Assembly: GCA_026705565.1 (NCBI GenBank)
Contig: JAPPAJ010000132.1
Location: 1 to 41,248 of the forward strand
DNA: 41,248 nucleotides
Direction: 5' to 3'
DNA from: Caldilineaceae bacterium
Lineage (GTDB): Bacteria > Chloroflexota > Anaerolineae > Caldilineales > Caldilineaceae
Part shown: piece by piece, positions 38,150 to 41,248 of the stretch
Layout of the letters: every line of letters begins with the position of its first letter
How positions within the stretch are numbered: the first letter of the stretch is position 1
Notes under the pieces: generated by a model
What the model was told of the DNA's origin: nothing
What the model saw: only the letters and a program-made list of their open reading frames with translations
Databases searched by the model: none
Position numbers and translations under genes: made by a program

Positions 38150-39357
38150 TGCACCCCTGGCGTCGGCGCACGCTCATTATCTGTGCGGCCCAGTTCCTGA
38201 CCTCGCTGGGGTTCACCATCGTCATGCCGTTCCTGCCGCTGTTCATGCAGGAACTGAACACCTCCTTGCCGATTGACATCACATTGTGGGTCGGCCTGGT
38301 GATGGGGGCCCAGGGGCTCACCATGATGGTGGTATCGCCGATATGGGGCATGGTCGGCGATCGCTTTGGGCGTCGCCTGATGATTTTGCGGGCAACAGTG
38401 GTAGGCGGTCTGGTCATGACCTCCATGGCCTTCGTGGCCTCGGTCGAGCAACTGTTCGTGCTACGCCTGGCCCAGGGGCTCACCACCGGGGTCGTGTCTG
38501 CGTCGAGTTCCTACATTTCATCCGACGTGCCGTCCGGGTTTCGGGGACAGGCGTTGGGTTGGGTTTCGACGGCCCGGCTGACCGGGTTTGCGGCAGGGCC
38601 CGTGGTGGGCGGCATCGTCAGCGACCTGCTCGGTTACCGGGCGAGTTTCTGGCTCAATGGCGGCTTCATGATTGCCTCCGGTTTTTTGGTTCTGTTCCTG
38701 TTGCCGGAACAGCGGGCTGCGAACCCGGTCAGGGGCCTGCGTACACCGTTCGTCCGGCTGTTCAACCTGCTGCAACGGCCCAACGTCGCCAGTTTGTACT
38801 CGTTTGTGTTCCTGACCCACCTGGCCGTGACGTTCATCACCCCGTTCGCATCGCTGTACCTCACACAATTGAATCGGTCGTTTGGCCAGTTTGAAGTCCC
38901 TGTTGCCACCGCGGCCGGAACAGTGTTTGGGCTCCATGCGGTCACTGGTGCATTGGGGGCCCTGATACTGGGACGGTTGACCGACCGCTACGGCGGCCGC
39001 CTTGTACTCCTGTCATGCGCCGTCGTGTCCGCGCTCCTGTTCGTGCCCCAGGGATTCACCACCCACCTCTGGCAGCAAACACTGCTGTACAGTGCCGTGG
39101 GGTTTGCCATGGGTGGGATTTACCCGGCCGTGGGAGCCTTGCTGGCCTCTGTGTCGGCGGACGGTCAGCAGGGCGCTGTGTTCGGATTGGAAAACAGTAC
39201 CCGTTCGGCCGCGCGGACGGTGGCTCCCGCCTTGAGCGCAGCCGTGGCGTGGCAACTGGGCCTGAGTGCCGTGTATATCGTGACAGGAGCAGTGTTCGCG
39301 CTGTTGGCCGTGGTTGCGGCAGCACGGCGCGGCCCTGGTCCACAGGGCCGCATCTAG
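38149..39357 (+). CDS. MFS transporter
   Basis: MHPWRRRTLIICAAQFLTSLGFTIVMPFLPLF; SPIWGMVGDRFGRRLMI (MFS motif A); LILGRLTDRYGGRLVLL. Start overlaps preceding stop (TGATG). Confidence 0.92.
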   Translation: MHPWRRRTLIICAAQFLTSLGFTIVMPFLPLFMQELNTSLPIDITLWVGLVMGAQGLTMMVVSPIWGMVGDRFGRRLMILRATVVGGLVMTSMAFVASVEQLFVLRLAQGLTTGVVSASSSYISSDVPSGFRGQALGWVSTARLTGFAAGPVVGGIVSDLLGYRASFWLNGGFMIASGFLVLFLLPEQRAANPVRGLRTPFVRLFNLLQRPNVASLYSFVFLTHLAVTFITPFASLYLTQLNRSFGQFEVPVATAAGTVFGLHAVTGALGALILGRLTDRYGGRLVLLSCAVVSALLFVPQGFTTHLWQQTLLYSAVGFAMGGIYPAVGALLASVSADGQQGAVFGLENSTRSAARTVAPALSAAVAWQLGLSAVYIVTGAVFALLAVVAAARRGPGPQGRI

Positions 39358-39402
39358 CGACAACCGCCTCAACCCAACCGTGGCCGGCTCGTATTCCCGG
39401 GC

Positions 39403-40593
39403 TTAGGCCAGGGCCAGGTCTGCCAGTTCACGACGTTCGCCGTGGTAGGACATGGCCGGAAGCGGTCTGTGCCAGCGAAACTTCCCGTGGTACCGGTTGG
39501 TCTTGCCCTCCACCGCGTCGGCGATGATCGCGCCCAGCACCGGCAAGAACTTGAAGCCGTGGCCGGAACCACCGCAGGCCACGGTCAGGTTGTCGATGTC
39601 CGGATGCCGGTCAATCCAGAAGTGGTAGTCCGGGGTGTCGCAATAGAGGCAGATGCGGCTGTCGATCACCGGGGCCGCAGCCAGTTCCGGAATGTACTTG
39701 CCAAACATGTGGCGCATGATGCGAGTTTCGGTGTCCGTCACGATGCGGTCGTCGCGCATCGGGTCAAGATCCCGACCGGAGGTGTGAAGTCCAACCTTCA
39801 CCACCTGCTGGGTTGGGTGCTGGGGAAGGACATAGATGCCGGTGTTGGCGATGTCCAGCATCATCGCCGGGAAGTTCGGCGGGGTATAGGGAGCCGGGTC
39901 TGCCACTTGCAGATGAAAGAGCGGTTGGCCTGTGGGCCTCGTCTTCGATGCCATGTCCGGGACCATGGTCCCGGTCCAGGCACCGCCGCACACGAGCATG
40001 TGATCGGCTTCCAGCAGTCCGCCGTCGGTCAACCGGAATCCGAAGCAGCGGCCTCCCCGCTCGGCCGGCCGTTCCACCGTCCGGCCAACATGGAAATCCA
40101 CCCCCTGATCTGCCAGTTCCTGGAAGAGTGCACGGAGGGTCTTCAGGGATTCGGCGTAGCCTCCCTTCGGATTGTGGTATCCAACCTTGAGCGATCCCTC
40201 TTTCACCATGGGGAATCTGCGGGTCACTTCGTCAGTGTCAAGGACCTGAATCTGTTTGCCGAGTTTCCGGGCGGTGGCAAGGCTTTGAGCTTCGTAGGAG
40301 TTCGGTTCCCAGTTGGGTGCGAGCAGAGTCACTCCAGTTTCGTGGTAGAGAAGGCCAAAACGGTCGTTCCATTCGCGCCATTGGTCAATGGCTGCTTCGG
40401 CCAACTCGGTATAGGTAGGGTCGGACCAGTACTCCGACCTCACGATCTTGCTGATGTCCCGGGAGGCCGCCTGCGAATGGCCGGTGGGGCCGGTCGGGTC
40501 GACTACAGCAACCCGATATCCCCTCTCCGTCAGTGCAAGGGCCGCGGACAATCCGAAGGCCCCGGCCCCGGCGATGAGAATGTTGCTGGTCAT
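39403..40593 (-). CDS. FAD-dependent amine oxidase, SolA / monomeric sarcosine oxidase-like
   Basis: NILIAGAGAFGLSAALALTERGYRVAVVD (FAD Rossmann); ICLYCDTPDYHFWIDRHPDIDNLTVACGGSGHGFKFLPVLG, with the Cys in the position of the covalent-flavin Cys of monomeric sarcosine oxidase. Confidence 0.87.
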   Translation of the reverse strand: MTSNILIAGAGAFGLSAALALTERGYRVAVVDPTGPTGHSQAASRDISKIVRSEYWSDPTYTELAEAAIDQWREWNDRFGLLYHETGVTLLAPNWEPNSYEAQSLATARKLGKQIQVLDTDEVTRRFPMVKEGSLKVGYHNPKGGYAESLKTLRALFQELADQGVDFHVGRTVERPAERGGRCFGFRLTDGGLLEADHMLVCGGAWTGTMVPDMASKTRPTGQPLFHLQVADPAPYTPPNFPAMMLDIANTGIYVLPQHPTQQVVKVGLHTSGRDLDPMRDDRIVTDTETRIMRHMFGKYIPELAAAPVIDSRICLYCDTPDYHFWIDRHPDIDNLTVACGGSGHGFKFLPVLGAIIADAVEGKTNRYHGKFRWHRPLPAMSYHGERRELADLALA

Positions 40594-40746
40594 AGGCTGA
40601 GATACGGCGACGCCAACGCAAGAGTTGGGTCCTGTCCGTCATGGAATGTTCCGGTTCGTGTCCGGAAGTTGAGTATAGACGGACTGTACCCGCCTTATAC
40701 TTGGCTCTTCGAGGATTGGCTAGGTGCATCCGGGAGACGCATCTGC

Positions 40747-41248
40747 ATGCGAGTTGTAGTGTTTGCCGATGACCCGACCGAAGGTCGCGTTATCAGTGTG
40801 GCCATGCGGGAGTTCGGCATCACTGCCGCCGCCGCGCCGGACCTTGTAACGCGGATGGAACGGTGGGAGGAAGATCCCGGCGATGTCATCATTCTGGCCT
40901 CCAACAAGGAGGACCTGCCCCTGAAGGAGCTAGACACGATTTGTCAGGTGACCAAGGCGGCACCGATCCTGGTACTGCACGAACCGGTGCCGGACACCCA
41001 GGAGTGCCTGCTGCTGGAGCATGGAGCCGTATTAATGTTGGACCGTCCGGTGTCCCTGCGCCTGTTGTCCAACTACCTCAAGGTGTTCTCGCGGTTGGCC
41101 GCGTCGGTTCCATCCACCATCCTGAATGAAATGGCCTTGGAACACATCGTCCTTGACACGTCGGACCGGACGGTGTCGGTGCAGGGCGGCAACCCTATGC
41201 GCCTAACCCAATTGGAGTTCAGGCTGCTGTACCTGCTCATGTCCAACC
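40747..41248 (+). CDS. Response-regulator-like protein with OmpR-type winged helix; degenerate receiver; truncated by window end
   Basis: Open from ATG 40747 to window end: MRVVVFADDPTEGRVISVAMREFGITAAAAPDLVTRMERWEEDPGDVIILASNKEDLPLKEL...LMLDRPVSLRLLSNYLKVF...MRLTQLEFRLLYLLMSN. Confidence 0.78.
   Translation, partial: MRVVVFADDPTEGRVISVAMREFGITAAAAPDLVTRMERWEEDPGDVIILASNKEDLPLKELDTICQVTKAAPILVLHEPVPDTQECLLLEHGAVLMLDRPVSLRLLSNYLKVFSRLAASVPSTILNEMALEHIVLDTSDRTVSVQGGNPMRLTQLEFRLLYLLMSN

Noticed and set aside
40669-40701. TTGAGT ... TATACT as a promoter for the response-regulator-like gene
   Set aside because: Spacer about 21 bp, longer than the usual 16-18 bp; left uncalled.
1-41248. CRISPR arrays, tRNA/rRNA genes, insertion sequences
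   Set aside because: No regularly spaced repeats, cloverleaf-like segments or transposase motifs recognised on reading; a dedicated scan (tRNAscan-SE, ISfinder, minced) would be needed to exclude them fully.

Overview
High-GC bacterial window of about 41 kb, densely coding and dominated by carbohydrate and small-molecule catabolism. From left to right it contains: (i) a + strand operon (BKACE-family C-terminus, TIM-barrel sugar isomerase, zinc MDR dehydrogenase, GH116-type glycosidase, Ldh2-type dehydrogenase); (ii) a Gfo/Idh/MocA oxidoreductase; (iii) a CUT1-type sugar ABC system whose binding protein lies on + and whose two permeases lie convergently on -; (iv) a CUT2/Rbs-like ABC operon whose binding-protein gene carries an in-frame TAG; (v) a His-rich FxLYD-like lipoprotein apparently broken by a -1 frameshift; (vi) a Uma2-family protein; (vii) a - strand operon with two Gfo/Idh proteins, an M24/creatinase-like protein with altered metal ligands, a hydantoinase-like amidohydrolase and a HyuB without HyuA; (viii) an SDR; (ix) an unusual Tat-signal protein with an HNH-spaced motif, hydrophobic segments and Pro-Asp-aromatic C-terminal motifs; (x) a - strand group with a class V aminotransferase, PhyH dioxygenase, an L-rhamnonate-dehydratase-like enolase, an MDR dehydrogenase and a voltage-gated-type K+ channel; (xi) a + strand group with a class V aminotransferase, RsmI, patatin and two MFS transporters; (xii) a SolA/sarcosine-oxidase-like flavoenzyme; (xiii) the 5' part of a response-regulator-like gene with a degenerate receiver. 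I saw no rRNA, tRNA, CRISPR array or convincing mobile element. The best candidate for something undescribed is the Tat/HNH-like/membrane protein at 26877-28409. All family calls come from reading motifs; no searches were run.
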